In this document: positions 25,337-34,915 of the stretch, one piece after another
How positions within the stretch are numbered: the stretch's first letter is position 1
How the letters are laid out: each line of letters begins with the position of its first letter
Origin: Paenibacillus macquariensis
Lineage (GTDB): Bacteria > Bacillota > Bacilli > Paenibacillales > Paenibacillaceae
Assembly (NCBI RefSeq): GCF_900156375.1
Contig: NZ_FTNK01000011.1
Location: 1 to 64,000 of the forward strand
Direction: 5' to 3'
Length of the DNA stretch: 64,000 bases
Notes under the pieces: generated by a model
Database searches by the model: none
Told to the model about the DNA's origin: nothing
What the model saw: only the letters and a program-made list of their open reading frames with translations
Made by a program: the position numbers and the translations under genes

Positions 25337-26355
25337 AGAGAATCTCCCAACCGTTCTCCATACTGTGTGATCTGATATTGTTGGTACTCACCCGATTGAA
25401 TACGAGTCCACCAATCTTTATTCTTCAAATACCATTGGATTGTCTCTTTAATGCCCGTCTCGAAATTGTGCTTCGGCTTCCAACCCAACTCTTGTGCAAG
25501 TTTCGTTGGATCTATCCCATAGCGGCGATCATGACCTAAGCGATCTTCAACATAAGTAATAAGAGATTCAGGTTTATTCAACTCTTGTAGAATGGTCTTC
25601 ACAATATGAAGATTCGTACGTTCATTGTTACCACCGATATTGTATACTTCACCAACACGTCCTTGATGAATGACAAGATCAATCGCACTACAATGATCTT
25701 CAACATAAAGCCAGTCGCGAATATTTAACCCATCACCGTATATAGGTAAGGCCTGATCACTCAATGCACGAGATATAATTAATGGAATCAGCTTCTCAGG
25801 AAATTGATATGGTCCATAGTTATTAGAACAACGAGTAATATTCACAGGCAATCCGAATGTTTCATGATAGGCACGTACCAACAAATCACCTCCCGCTTTA
25901 CTAGCGGAATATGGACTATTAGGTTCTAATGGCGTACTCTCCATAAATAGACCCGTCTCTCCAAGTGAACCATATACCTCATCCGTAGATACTTGTACAT
26001 ACTTCGTCACACCATATCTCTTAGAAGCATCAAGCAGCACTTGTGTACCCAACACATTGGTCTTCACAAACACTTCTGGCTCAAGGATACTCCGGTCCAC
26101 ATGCGACTCCGCTGCAAAGTTCACAACCACATCAATGCCTTGTTGGAATATTTGATCGATGGCTTGTCCATCCGTAATATCTGCTTTGACAAAGGAGTAA
26201 TTAGGATGATTCTCAATCGTTTTAAGATTCTCTAGATTTCCTGCGTATGTCAACGCATCAACATTCACAATCTGGTAATTAGGATGCTCCCGCAACATGT
26301 ATATAACGAAATTACTTCCGATAAATCCTGCACCGCCAGTAACTAGTAGTTTCAT
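25333..26355 (-). CDS. rmlB: dTDP-glucose 4,6-dehydratase RmlB
   Basis: This converts dTDP-glucose to dTDP-4-keto-6-deoxyglucose, the second step of dTDP-L-rhamnose synthesis. The 340 residues carry the NAD+ site T-G-G-A-G-F-I-G-S-N-F, N-F-A-A-E-S-H-V-D-R-S, Q-V-S-T-D-E-V-Y-G-S-L with the catalytic T-D-E, and Y-S-A-S-K-A-G-G-D. This is full family length. It is embedded between rmlC and rmlD. Confidence 0.97.
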   Translation of the reverse strand: MKLLVTGGAGFIGSNFVIYMLREHPNYQIVNVDALTYAGNLENLKTIENHPNYSFVKADITDGQAIDQIFQQGIDVVVNFAAESHVDRSILEPEVFVKTNVLGTQVLLDASKRYGVTKYVQVSTDEVYGSLGETGLFMESTPLEPNSPYSASKAGGDLLVRAYHETFGLPVNITRCSNNYGPYQFPEKLIPLIISRALSDQALPIYGDGLNIRDWLYVEDHCSAIDLVIHQGRVGEVYNIGGNNERTNLHIVKTILQELNKPESLITYVEDRLGHDRRYGIDPTKLAQELGWKPKHNFETGIKETIQWYLKNKDWWTRIQSGEYQQYQITQYGERLGDSL

Positions 26356-26370
26356 TAAAAAATATACCCC

Positions 26371-26919
26371 CTACTCAAAATTAAGTTCCGCATCTTGAAG
26401 TAGCGGATGCTGTTGATCTTTGTCCGATAGGATCGGACTTGCTGTAGGCCAATCTATAGCAAGAGCAGGGTCGTTCCATCGTATGCCACGATCATTCTCC
26501 GGTGAATAATACTCGTCTACTTTGTAGAGAACCTGTGTGTTGGGAACAAGAGTACAGAATCCATGGGCAAAGCCTTTTGGAACTAAGAGCTGTCGATGGT
26601 TGTGTTCACTTAAGATGACACCTACCCATTGACCGAAGGTTGAGGAGTTACGACGAATATCAACGATTACGTCGTAGATTGCTCCAGAGAGTACACGGAT
26701 CAGTTTCGTCTGTGCTTTTGGATTGAGTTGGTAGTGAAGGCCGCGTAGAACACCTGGTTCTGCGGAAAGGGATTGGTTGTCTTGGATAAAAACATGATTA
26801 ATTCCCTGTTCATGTAGGCTGACCTCATTATAGCTCTCCATAAAAAAGCCCCTACTGTCTCCGTGGACAATCGGTTCAAGTAAGCTCGCACCTGATAATG
26901 CTAGAGAAGTGACTTTCAT
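26371..26919 (-). CDS. rmlC: dTDP-4-dehydrorhamnose 3,5-epimerase RmlC
   Basis: This epimerises C3 and C5 of dTDP-4-keto-6-deoxyglucose. The 182-residue cupin has D-S-R-G-F-F-M-E-S-Y-N near the N terminus, F-I-Q-D-N-Q-S-L, the catalytic G-V-L-R-G-L-H-Y-Q and V-P-K-G-F-A-H-G-F. It lies 22 nt after rmlA and 15 nt before rmlB. Confidence 0.96.
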   Translation of the reverse strand: MKVTSLALSGASLLEPIVHGDSRGFFMESYNEVSLHEQGINHVFIQDNQSLSAEPGVLRGLHYQLNPKAQTKLIRVLSGAIYDVIVDIRRNSSTFGQWVGVILSEHNHRQLLVPKGFAHGFCTLVPNTQVLYKVDEYYSPENDRGIRWNDPALAIDWPTASPILSDKDQQHPLLQDAELNFE

Positions 26920-26941
26920 AGCTTAGAATTCCTCCCTATAT

Positions 26942-27685
26942 TCACAATTTTAATTTGCCGAATGTTTCTCCAAATATCAAACCCTGAGATAACTCATTGG
27001 CTCGTGCTAATGAAGCATGTGTTCCTGCATCCGTCCACCATCCTTGAAGGATATCGAAGGTCAGCTCATTACGATTAATATAGGCATTATTAACATCTGT
27101 GATTTCTAATTCACCTCGACTAGAAGGTTTTAGGGTCTTAACGATATCGAATACCTTATGATCGAACATATAAATACCTGTAACTGCATAATTAGACTTC
27201 GGATGTTCCGGCTTCTCTTCAATAGAAAGAATTCGCTCTCCTTGAATTTCAGGTACACCAAATCGATTAGGATCTTGAACTTCTTGAATTAAGATCTTGG
27301 CGCCTTTCTTCTGCTCTTGAAATTTATGTACGTACGGAGTGATATCATCTTCGAAAACATTATCTCCTAGAATAACTACCATTTGATCTTCCCCAACAAA
27401 ATGTTCAGCTAAATCTAATGCTTGGGCAATACCACCAGCTTCATCCTGTACTTTATAAGTAAAAGAAACGCCCATATCTCGGCCACTACCGAGTAAGTTA
27501 ACGACGTCACCCATATGTTCTTTGCCTGTGACAATGAGAATGTCCTTAATACTAGCTTGCTTAAGCTTATAGATTGAGTGAAAGATCATTGGATATTTAC
27601 CCACGGGAAGAAGATGCTTATTAGTAACTTTGGTTAAAGGATAAAGGCGAGAGCCTGTACCACCTGCTAGGATTATACCTTTCAT
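26942..27685 (-). CDS. rmlA: glucose-1-phosphate thymidylyltransferase RmlA
   Basis: This makes dTDP-glucose from dTTP and glucose-1-phosphate and commits flux to dTDP-rhamnose. The start is ATG 27685, preceded by GGAGG with 7 nt spacing; an in-frame ATG at 27703 lies before that site and is rejected. The 247-residue protein begins M-K-G-I-I-L-A-G-G-T-G-S-R-L and has the short form without the C-terminal allosteric extension of enterobacterial RmlA. It is the first of four consecutive dTDP-rhamnose genes. Confidence 0.95.
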   Translation of the reverse strand: MKGIILAGGTGSRLYPLTKVTNKHLLPVGKYPMIFHSIYKLKQASIKDILIVTGKEHMGDVVNLLGSGRDMGVSFTYKVQDEAGGIAQALDLAEHFVGEDQMVVILGDNVFEDDITPYVHKFQEQKKGAKILIQEVQDPNRFGVPEIQGERILSIEEKPEHPKSNYAVTGIYMFDHKVFDIVKTLKPSSRGELEITDVNNAYINRNELTFDILQGWWTDAGTHASLARANELSQGLIFGETFGKLKL

Positions 27686-27798
27686 TATGTTTCCTCCATT
27701 CATTTACTTTCAATAAATCAGTACGAATCACAGAAAAAATGACTTACAATTATTCTAATTGCTTCTCAATTAATCTATTCTATAGCTTATTAAATTTC

Positions 27799-29064
27799 TC
27801 ATAGATTTTTGATTACATCGTCTATAAAATCAAACTGCTTCTTATTATTAATATAACTTTCCATAGATGATAAGCTTCTTGTTCCAATACTATTATCATA
27901 TTCAAATTTCGCACATAAATCTGAGAGCGCATTTGCAATTACATCAGTATTAAGCTCTTCCAATGAAGTAATGTTACCATGCAAGTTAGATAAATTTTTA
28001 TTAGCATAGTTATTTGTTAATACCAAAACACCGAAATGAGCCATTTCTAATGGGGGGTAACTAGGGTGTGGTGAAATCATTAGTGAAAGTCCCACTGCAC
28101 TCGACTTTAATTCTTCAGCATACTCATCTAATGACATTTTCCCTTTGGATTTTATCGTTACCCCGTTACCGATATCAATATCGTTATGTTGCTCACCTGC
28201 AGATATAATTTCCCACTGTGATGCATTAGGATAACTCCAAACCCAAGTTCTTAGTGCTTCAACAATTAGTGTGAACGCATTTCGTGCCACAGAAGGCCGA
28301 CCATATATTAATATTTTTTTTTGTTTATTCATATCCTTTACCGGAACTAATCTTTCTTTTAAAGCTGTATTCAATTTAGGTTCAAAAGAATATTTCTCAG
28401 TAAATGAGTAGCCCTGTTGTATAACAAAGTCCATTAACAAACTTGAATTAAATATAGCAATTTGGGGTCCCTTATATTTATAAGTACTCTCTGCTAATGA
28501 ATATTGACTAGACCAAGGATAGAAACCAGGTTCAAAATCCTGAATAAAGTAAATAACTTTTTTTATCTCCTGGCCATAATATTCAGACTGCCACTTCACA
28601 ATCCTTTGAGCGAAGTATGCAGTCCACCAAGATGTAGCAATGAAAATGTCATCTTTACTCACAGGGATTGTTTTGTTGTATCTATCATTAAAAGGTACAA
28701 TTTGAGAACGATACTCTGCATCAACTTCACAAGTCACTAACGTATAATTAGGAAATCTGTCTAAATCCTCACTCTCAGGGCATGCATCAGTTGTGATAAT
28801 ACGACGAGAATAGCCTTGACTTGCTAATACCAATTCATCATAAAAATTTATAGCTGTAGATATACCCCCAAATACATGTTCTTTATTGATTGAAGGAACC
28901 AGCAAATTAATTCTCTTTCCCTCTAAAGATGAGTGTATTGGATTAAACGGTGTTATTTCACTAACATGCGTGTTCAAATATGAACTAACCGTTGATTTGT
29001 ATGCCCTCTTAAGAGTGTTACTTCCTCTAGCTTTCCGAATCACAAATTCAATAAACTTCGACAT
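27799..29064 (-). CDS. WsaF-like rhamnosyltransferase
   Basis: 421 residues from ATG 29064, which follows AAGGAG by 10 nt; a TTG three codons earlier is too close to that site. The protein resembles the two-domain GT-B enzyme WsaF, which adds beta-1,2-rhamnose in the Geobacillus S-layer glycan. Recognisable pieces are V-F-G-G-I-S-T-A, I-Y-F-I-Q-D-F-E-P-G-F-Y-P-W-S-S-Q-Y, I-F-N-S, K-I-L-I-Y-G-R-P-S-V-A-R-N and S-P-H-P-S-Y-P-P-L-E-M-A-H-F-G. It directly follows the multidomain methyl/glycosyl transferase, as wsaF follows wsaE. Linkage specificity is inferred from the family. Confidence 0.82.
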   Translation of the reverse strand: MSKFIEFVIRKARGSNTLKRAYKSTVSSYLNTHVSEITPFNPIHSSLEGKRINLLVPSINKEHVFGGISTAINFYDELVLASQGYSRRIITTDACPESEDLDRFPNYTLVTCEVDAEYRSQIVPFNDRYNKTIPVSKDDIFIATSWWTAYFAQRIVKWQSEYYGQEIKKVIYFIQDFEPGFYPWSSQYSLAESTYKYKGPQIAIFNSSLLMDFVIQQGYSFTEKYSFEPKLNTALKERLVPVKDMNKQKKILIYGRPSVARNAFTLIVEALRTWVWSYPNASQWEIISAGEQHNDIDIGNGVTIKSKGKMSLDEYAEELKSSAVGLSLMISPHPSYPPLEMAHFGVLVLTNNYANKNLSNLHGNITSLEELNTDVIANALSDLCAKFEYDNSIGTRSLSSMESYINNKKQFDFIDDVIKNL

Positions 29065-29069
29065 ATAAT

Positions 29070-32000
29070 TCAATCTCCTTGATGTAGCATAGGTTTGAGA
29101 CTATTCAAGTCTAAATTCTTATTAAAATATGGATCTCCCTTTTCCAAATAGGGGCCATAATGCAATTTTGACATTTCAAAATCAATAGGAGGGATATATG
29201 AATCTCTCGACTTTGATTCTAGATGACAAAGTACAACGTAAGGATCGTATATATTGTAAAGTCCATTTTGTATTGCTCTAAGTGATATTTCAACATCACT
29301 TCCGCAAATTACGAATTCCTCATTGAATAATCCAATTTCGTTAATTGTGCCTCTTGATATTGCTAGGCATGCCCCTGTTGAGGCAATTACATTTCTTGTT
29401 AGCATCGGTGATACAAACGGTGATCCATAATGATTTGGCTCCATCCCCTTAAAGACATGATCCGCCCATCCCCCTAAACCAATGACTACTCCGGCATGTT
29501 GTATAGTCTTATCTTCATATAACAACAATCCACCGACCGTTCCAACATCAGCGCGATTGGCTTTTTCTAATAACCTTAACAACCAATCTTTACTAATAAC
29601 TTGTGTATCATTATTCAGAAATACAAAAACATCCCCTGTAGCTTCTCTAATGCCATGATTATTAAGTTTAGACCAATTAAATTCATAGTTTGCATCAACA
29701 ATTTTAATTTTCGGATTTCCACGTTGCAAGTCAAACCACTCAAATGTCTCTTTTTCAACTGAGTTATTATTGATAATAATGATTTCATAATTCAAATAAC
29801 TCGTTTTCTCTAATATACTATTTATACATGGTTCCAATAAATCAATTTTATCTTTCGTTGGAATTATAATACTCGCTTTAATCGGACCTATTTTGTACCT
29901 ACTATCAAAAACAAACAAAAACTCACTCTCATCCGCATGAGCGTTCCCTTCTCCGAACACCCTTATTAAATGTTCATTCAAGGCCTTTAACCCAGCATGA
30001 TGAGCGTAAGGCTTAGAATACGGATTTAATGCTGTAGATGTCTCTAGTTCTCTCCAAGAGTACAGCACTTTTGGTATGTGATGAATGTATTTTGCTATTT
30101 CACTCAACCTCAGTATCAAATCATAGTCCTGGCTTCCGTCAAACTCTTTTCTAAATCCACCAATAGAATTAAACAATATCTTTTTAAACACAAGAAAATG
30201 ACCAATGTACATTTGCGATCTTAATAGGTCAGGTGACCAATCCGGTTTATGAAAAGGAAACTTCCTGTTTCCAGCAGTGTCTATCTTATCTTCGTCTGAA
30301 TATATAATGTCTGCATCTGTTTCATTGATAGCCCTAACAACTTCAAACAGGGCATCTTTTGTGATTTCATCATCGTTATCTAATAAAGCAATATATTCAC
30401 CACTTGATAATAAAATAGCCTCATTAGTAGCATCAGATATACCTCTATTCGATTCCAATAATTTTATTTTTATTTTTGGATGATTTATTGTGTTGAGGAA
30501 AGACTTTGTTTGTTCATTTGTGGAGCAATCATCAACAATACATAACTCCCAGAATTCATACACTTGCTCTTCTACAGATCTAATTGCACGGTCTAACCAC
30601 TTTGGATCAACATTATAAACTGGAATTACTATTGACACTAAAGGATTGTAAGGAAATTCTTTAATTTCTGTTTTAATTTGTTCAATTTTAAAATTAATTA
30701 AATCCTCACTTTTATATTCCGAAGTTGCGTCTGCTGAGATCATTTTAGAACGTATCTTATTTTTTGTAGCATTAATCCCATTTTTTCTTATTTCATTAAA
30801 TGTTTTTTTTGCTAAATTCGGGTTTTTTCTTAGTGTATCAAAAATCGCCTTGTTTTTTTTTATATACGATCTAATTTTAATAGGAACTATTTTTTTAATT
30901 CGATTTTTCAATCTTAATTGTTGAGATACAATCTCTAGTTTTTGAATATATTCTAGTTGTTCTTTCACGGTGTTTTGTATTTGAAGAATACTGTTATTTA
31001 ACAACTCATTCTCCACTTCAACTCGTTTGGTAATTTCACATGCTTCATCGTGGATTTTAGTCCAATAATTATTTTGAGAGTTGAGAGTTTCATTTATTAG
31101 AGTTAAATTTTCAACTAATTGAATATTATCAACTATCTCAGTATCCTTTTTTTGTAGTTCCAGACTCATTTCTTTAAGCTGCAAACGATTCTCTTTAATT
31201 TCCTGTTCCGCTTTTTCTAATTCATATCTTTTTTGTTCTACCTCTTGTCTTACTTGCTCTACCATTATTTTTTTTGCTTCCAATTCATTATTTTTATGAT
31301 GAATCTCCGTATTAAACAGTTGGAAATTACTAAGATTATTTAAATCTCGCTCTAGATTATTCAATTCATTAATTTTAGATTGATTAATTTCACTTTTATA
31401 CCTTTGGTTTATTAATTTATCAACTTTCTCCAGCATTTCTTTTTTTTCGGCATTCACAACAAAAAAGAAATTTCTATAACACGGACCATTATAATCGCTA
31501 CTATAAATGTAATTATTATAATATTCGTCTATAGTAAATCTAAAATCATAAAGCGCCTCTCTGCCTGCAGCCAGAAAGTGTAATTTAGTCATCTTCTCCC
31601 AAATCTCGAGCGATCCATGATAAAAATTGATGTGATTCCAGTCTTTACTTTTAAAATAATCAGATACTTCATTTATATCAGGAAGTTTGTTAATAAAGTG
31701 TTCTTCTAGCCATGGGTACTCATAACCATATAAGGTCTTAAAATATGTGCTAGCTCTATGTTCAGACTCTGAAACCCCTTCAGTGTTAAATGGTGCTCCT
31801 AAAATAAACCCGAATCGAGAGACTCTTCTTAATTCATTCAAAAAACTAATCCTTTTCGTTTGAGGAATATGCTCAAATACATCAAGAGCTATTATAAAAT
31901 CAAACTGCTGATTATTTAGGGGCATCTCTGTTGCATCCCCCTGTATATAAGCTGGGTCTCCTTTTAATTTATCAGGCACAATAATATCCAAATATGTTAT

Positions 32001-32147
32001 TTTGTCATTTGGAAGAAACCTCTCCAAGTTTTTATGTTCGTTTGCCCCAACTTCTAAAATTGAATATACATTATTATTTTCACGAACAACTTCGATTAAT
32101 TCAGAGGCGTGTTTATACCTTTGAAATTGGTCAAATGGAACAACCAT
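29070..32147 (-). CDS. WsaE-like methyltransferase / coiled coil / double GT2 fusion
   Basis: 1025 residues, ATG 32147 after GGGGAG. Residues 10-190 are a class I SAM methyltransferase (I-L-E-V-G-A-N, then I-A-L-D-V-F-E-H-I). Residues about 235-415 are a long charged coiled coil. Residues 503-720 form a first GT2 domain (V-S-I-V-I-P-V-Y-N, A-L-L-D-N-D-D-E). Residues 757-985 form a second (A-S-I-I-I-P-T-K-D, F-L-N-N-D-T). In Geobacillus, WsaE is trifunctional: two rhamnosyltransferase domains extend the chain and the methyltransferase caps it with a 2-O-methyl group. The same job is inferred here, with the coiled coil as a possible length ruler. The gene is strikingly AT-rich next to its flanks, suggesting acquisition. 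Confidence 0.85.
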   Translation of the reverse strand: MVVPFDQFQRYKHASELIEVVRENNNVYSILEVGANEHKNLERFLPNDKITYLDIIVPDKLKGDPAYIQGDATEMPLNNQQFDFIIALDVFEHIPQTKRISFLNELRRVSRFGFILGAPFNTEGVSESEHRASTYFKTLYGYEYPWLEEHFINKLPDINEVSDYFKSKDWNHINFYHGSLEIWEKMTKLHFLAAGREALYDFRFTIDEYYNNYIYSSDYNGPCYRNFFFVVNAEKKEMLEKVDKLINQRYKSEINQSKINELNNLERDLNNLSNFQLFNTEIHHKNNELEAKKIMVEQVRQEVEQKRYELEKAEQEIKENRLQLKEMSLELQKKDTEIVDNIQLVENLTLINETLNSQNNYWTKIHDEACEITKRVEVENELLNNSILQIQNTVKEQLEYIQKLEIVSQQLRLKNRIKKIVPIKIRSYIKKNKAIFDTLRKNPNLAKKTFNEIRKNGINATKNKIRSKMISADATSEYKSEDLINFKIEQIKTEIKEFPYNPLVSIVIPVYNVDPKWLDRAIRSVEEQVYEFWELCIVDDCSTNEQTKSFLNTINHPKIKIKLLESNRGISDATNEAILLSSGEYIALLDNDDEITKDALFEVVRAINETDADIIYSDEDKIDTAGNRKFPFHKPDWSPDLLRSQMYIGHFLVFKKILFNSIGGFRKEFDGSQDYDLILRLSEIAKYIHHIPKVLYSWRELETSTALNPYSKPYAHHAGLKALNEHLIRVFGEGNAHADESEFLFVFDSRYKIGPIKASIIIPTKDKIDLLEPCINSILEKTSYLNYEIIIINNNSVEKETFEWFDLQRGNPKIKIVDANYEFNWSKLNNHGIREATGDVFVFLNNDTQVISKDWLLRLLEKANRADVGTVGGLLLYEDKTIQHAGVVIGLGGWADHVFKGMEPNHYGSPFVSPMLTRNVIASTGACLAISRGTINEIGLFNEEFVICGSDVEISLRAIQNGLYNIYDPYVVLCHLESKSRDSYIPPIDFEMSKLHYGPYLEKGDPYFNKNLDLNSLKPMLHQGD

Positions 32148-32177
32148 TTTGCAACTCCCCTTTTTTAATTGTATTTC

Positions 32178-33401
32178 CTATTTAATAACTTCCCATTTAT
32201 GCTGCATGTATATAAGGCCTTCGGAAAAATACTTATTTGTAATTTTAAAATTACTCACTTCTTGCTTGTAATCTAGGCATACTATACCTTCATTGTTAAA
32301 TAAACCCACATCAATGCAGAAGGTCCCACTGAGTAACGGCAGGCTAGAAATAATATACTTCACTCTATGTCTACCAAAAATATTCGGAATATCAATTTTC
32401 TCTAAGTGAGTATTAGGTCCAAATATATATTCACGATCTGGTGTATAAATAGCCACACCCAATAATAAGTCATCTATAACATCATCATAGACGTCATATT
32501 CCACTTCAACCTCTAGTTCATCAAAAGTCCTAAAGTTATCCTTGTTAAGTTCCACCTTTGTAATTGATGCTAATATGTCGGGGTTGTTCGGTTTGATAAA
32601 ATCGTCTGGTTGTGAGATTTCAGATTCGTCAAGTTCAGTTAAACTCTCATCATTCACACTATCATCTGTATTATATTTCATGAAATCCTCATATAAATCA
32701 GCAATTTCAGATGATTCACCTGAGGCTTGCACTACGCCATCCTTAAGCCATACTGCCTTATTGCAGAACCTCTTCACCTGTTCAGTTGCATGGGATACAA
32801 ACAATATTGTAGTTCCTCTACTTTTCAATTCCTTCATTTTATCAATACATTTCGTTTGGAAGCGTACATCTCCCACGGCGAGAGCTTCATCTACAATAAG
32901 TATTTCTGGATCTACATTAATAGAAACGGCAAAGGCCAACCTAGCAAACATACCACTAGAGTAAATTTTGACAGGTTGCTCAATAAACTCGCCAATATCA
33001 GCAAATTCAATAATATCATTCATTTTATTATCGATCTCTTCACGGGTAAATCCCATCATCAGACCATTTAAGTACACATTCTCTTTGCCACTATACTCAG
33101 GGTTAAACCCGGCACCTAGTTCCAATATAGCTGATATTTTACCCTTTACTTGTATGGTTCCGCTTGAGGGAGACAAGACTCCTGTTATCATTTTTAATAA
33201 GGTTGATTTCCCTGATCCATTCTTCCCTAGAATCCCAAGTGCATCACCTTTCTCAACATTAAATGAGATACCATTAAGAGCTATAAACTCCTTGTGATAC
33301 ATTTTATGAGTAGGAGAGATTGCTTCTTTTAGACGGTCTAAGGGTTTATCGTACAATTTATAGGATTTCACAACATCTTTTATTTCGATTATATCGCCCA
33401 A
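32178..33401 (-). CDS. wzt: polysaccharide ABC exporter ATPase Wzt with C-terminal glycan-recognition domain
   Basis: The 407-residue protein has an ABC ATPase domain (1-245) with Walker A G-K-N-G-S-G-K-S (59-66), signature Y-S-S-G-M-F-A-R-L-A-F and Walker B I-L-I-V-D-E-A. A linker follows, then a C-terminal beta-sandwich of about 140 residues of the Wzt_C type (E-V-E-V-E-Y-D-V-Y to the end). In O8/O9a-type systems this domain recognises the capped non-reducing end before export. Its presence beside a methyltransferase-containing chain polymerase fits capped-chain export. It lies 21 nt after wzm. Confidence 0.93.
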   Translation of the reverse strand: MGDIIEIKDVVKSYKLYDKPLDRLKEAISPTHKMYHKEFIALNGISFNVEKGDALGILGKNGSGKSTLLKMITGVLSPSSGTIQVKGKISAILELGAGFNPEYSGKENVYLNGLMMGFTREEIDNKMNDIIEFADIGEFIEQPVKIYSSGMFARLAFAVSINVDPEILIVDEALAVGDVRFQTKCIDKMKELKSRGTTILFVSHATEQVKRFCNKAVWLKDGVVQASGESSEIADLYEDFMKYNTDDSVNDESLTELDESEISQPDDFIKPNNPDILASITKVELNKDNFRTFDELEVEVEYDVYDDVIDDLLLGVAIYTPDREYIFGPNTHLEKIDIPNIFGRHRVKYIISSLPLLSGTFCIDVGLFNNEGIVCLDYKQEVSNFKITNKYFSEGLIYMQHKWEVIK

Positions 33402-33422
33402 CCTCTATCCCACCTTTACCAC

Positions 33423-34787
33423 TTATATGACATCTGCAAAATGTGGCTTCAACTTCTTAAAACTTTTAACTCCAATTACAAGTACAGTCGCACAAAACAT
33501 CCAAAAGTAGAGCGTATAATAAGGATGATCCACAAAAGCCACCTGTTTGATGAAGGTATCTCTATACCCTTCCACGATGTAGAACATTGGATTGAGTTTG
33601 AAAATATTAATCCAGAAACCAGAAATCATAGTGTATGACCATCCAATCGGTGTGAACCAAAAGCCTATTTGCAATATTATTATGATGATTTGATTTAAAT
33701 CTTTAAAAAATAGTACAACAGAAGATGTTAATAACGATACAGAAAAAGCAAGAGCAATTGTACAAATCAAATAATAAATCAGTTGAACATTATAAATGTT
33801 CGGATAGTATCCGTATCCCGTATACATTACAAATATAAATACGATAAAGAATAAATGTACGAATAAGACCGATGTAATCTTGACCGCGGGTAACAACTCA
33901 ATCTTAAATACTACTTTCTTTACAAGATAACTGTATTCTGAATACACATTTGTAGCACTCGATAAGGCTTCTGAAAAGAAAAACCATGGAATAATGGCAA
34001 CTATAAACCAAAGTATGAATGGAACATCCGATACATTACCACTTCGCAATCCGATCTGAAATACAAACCAGTATGTAATAATAGTGAGTAAGGGTTGAAT
34101 AAAACCCCAGACTACCCCTAAGTAGGAAGAAGCATATTTAGTTTTAAAGTCATTTTTAGCTAGGCTGGTAATTAGCCTTCTCCCTTTGTATATTTCTTTC
34201 AAAAATCTGTATACCTCTTTGATCGAATTGATAATATACAAACTTACTAAAGTAGTTATAATACTAGCAAATGAAATCCAGGTCGTATTAAACAAGCTAT
34301 TACCCTGTATTGCCGCGTCTCGATGTGGTTTAATATCCAAGATTATATGTGGATCTTTATCAGCCACTCCTAGCTCCAATTCATCATCCACCTGACTAAT
34401 TATCTTCACTTCATGTTGTTTAGTCATGATTTCACTGAGAGAAATGGCTACTTTGGAGTTCCCTTTTAACTGAGCATCTTGTATTTTAACTATCGCCTTC
34501 TGATTACCCAGATCTAACCTAAGAGAATATACGTCCTTAGGTATTTTATATTTAAAGGTTTTCCAAGTTCCTGACCGATCATAAGCTTGATGAATCGATT
34601 GCTCCTCCGACCACTCCTGACTTTCCTTGGTAATATAAAATAACTGGTAGTCATCCGATTGATCAGAAATCAATTTGAATTGAAAACTTAAATGGGATTC
34701 ACTCTTTTGATAGGAAGAAAAGATATTGAAAAATAGAAACAGTAACATGATTCCTATTACAGAAAGTATTATTTTATTTGATTTCAT
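33423..34787 (-). CDS. wzm: polysaccharide ABC exporter permease Wzm with an unusual N-terminal ectodomain
   Basis: 454 residues, against about 260 for ordinary Wzm. Residues 195-454 are the ABC-2 permease: K-N-D-F-K-T-K-Y-A-S-S-Y-L-G-V-V-W amphipathic start, six helices, and the C-terminal N-P-M-F-Y-I-V-E-G-Y-R. Ahead of it a membrane helix (6-23) leads to an extracytoplasmic domain of about 140 residues (Y-Q-L-F-Y-I, then L-R-L-D-L-G, beta-rich) and a second helix (about 165-187). The domain looks like the small beta-sandwich modules attached to some cell-surface glycan membrane proteins. It is the first gene of the minus-strand polysaccharide operon. Confidence 0.88.
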   Translation of the reverse strand: MKSNKIILSVIGIMLLFLFFNIFSSYQKSESHLSFQFKLISDQSDDYQLFYITKESQEWSEEQSIHQAYDRSGTWKTFKYKIPKDVYSLRLDLGNQKAIVKIQDAQLKGNSKVAISLSEIMTKQHEVKIISQVDDELELGVADKDPHIILDIKPHRDAAIQGNSLFNTTWISFASIITTLVSLYIINSIKEVYRFLKEIYKGRRLITSLAKNDFKTKYASSYLGVVWGFIQPLLTIITYWFVFQIGLRSGNVSDVPFILWFIVAIIPWFFFSEALSSATNVYSEYSYLVKKVVFKIELLPAVKITSVLFVHLFFIVFIFVMYTGYGYYPNIYNVQLIYYLICTIALAFSVSLLTSSVVLFFKDLNQIIIIILQIGFWFTPIGWSYTMISGFWINIFKLNPMFYIVEGYRDTFIKQVAFVDHPYYTLYFWMFCATVLVIGVKSFKKLKPHFADVI

Positions 34788-34915
34788 TTCGTACTCCTTC
34801 AGTCCTAGTAACTTAGTTTAGAACTTCCATATAAGTAATCCTTGGTGTTCTGTCTTATTTTGGTTCCCTATGATAAAATATTGTTCATAATTACATATAA
34901 AGGAGATTGAAGAGC

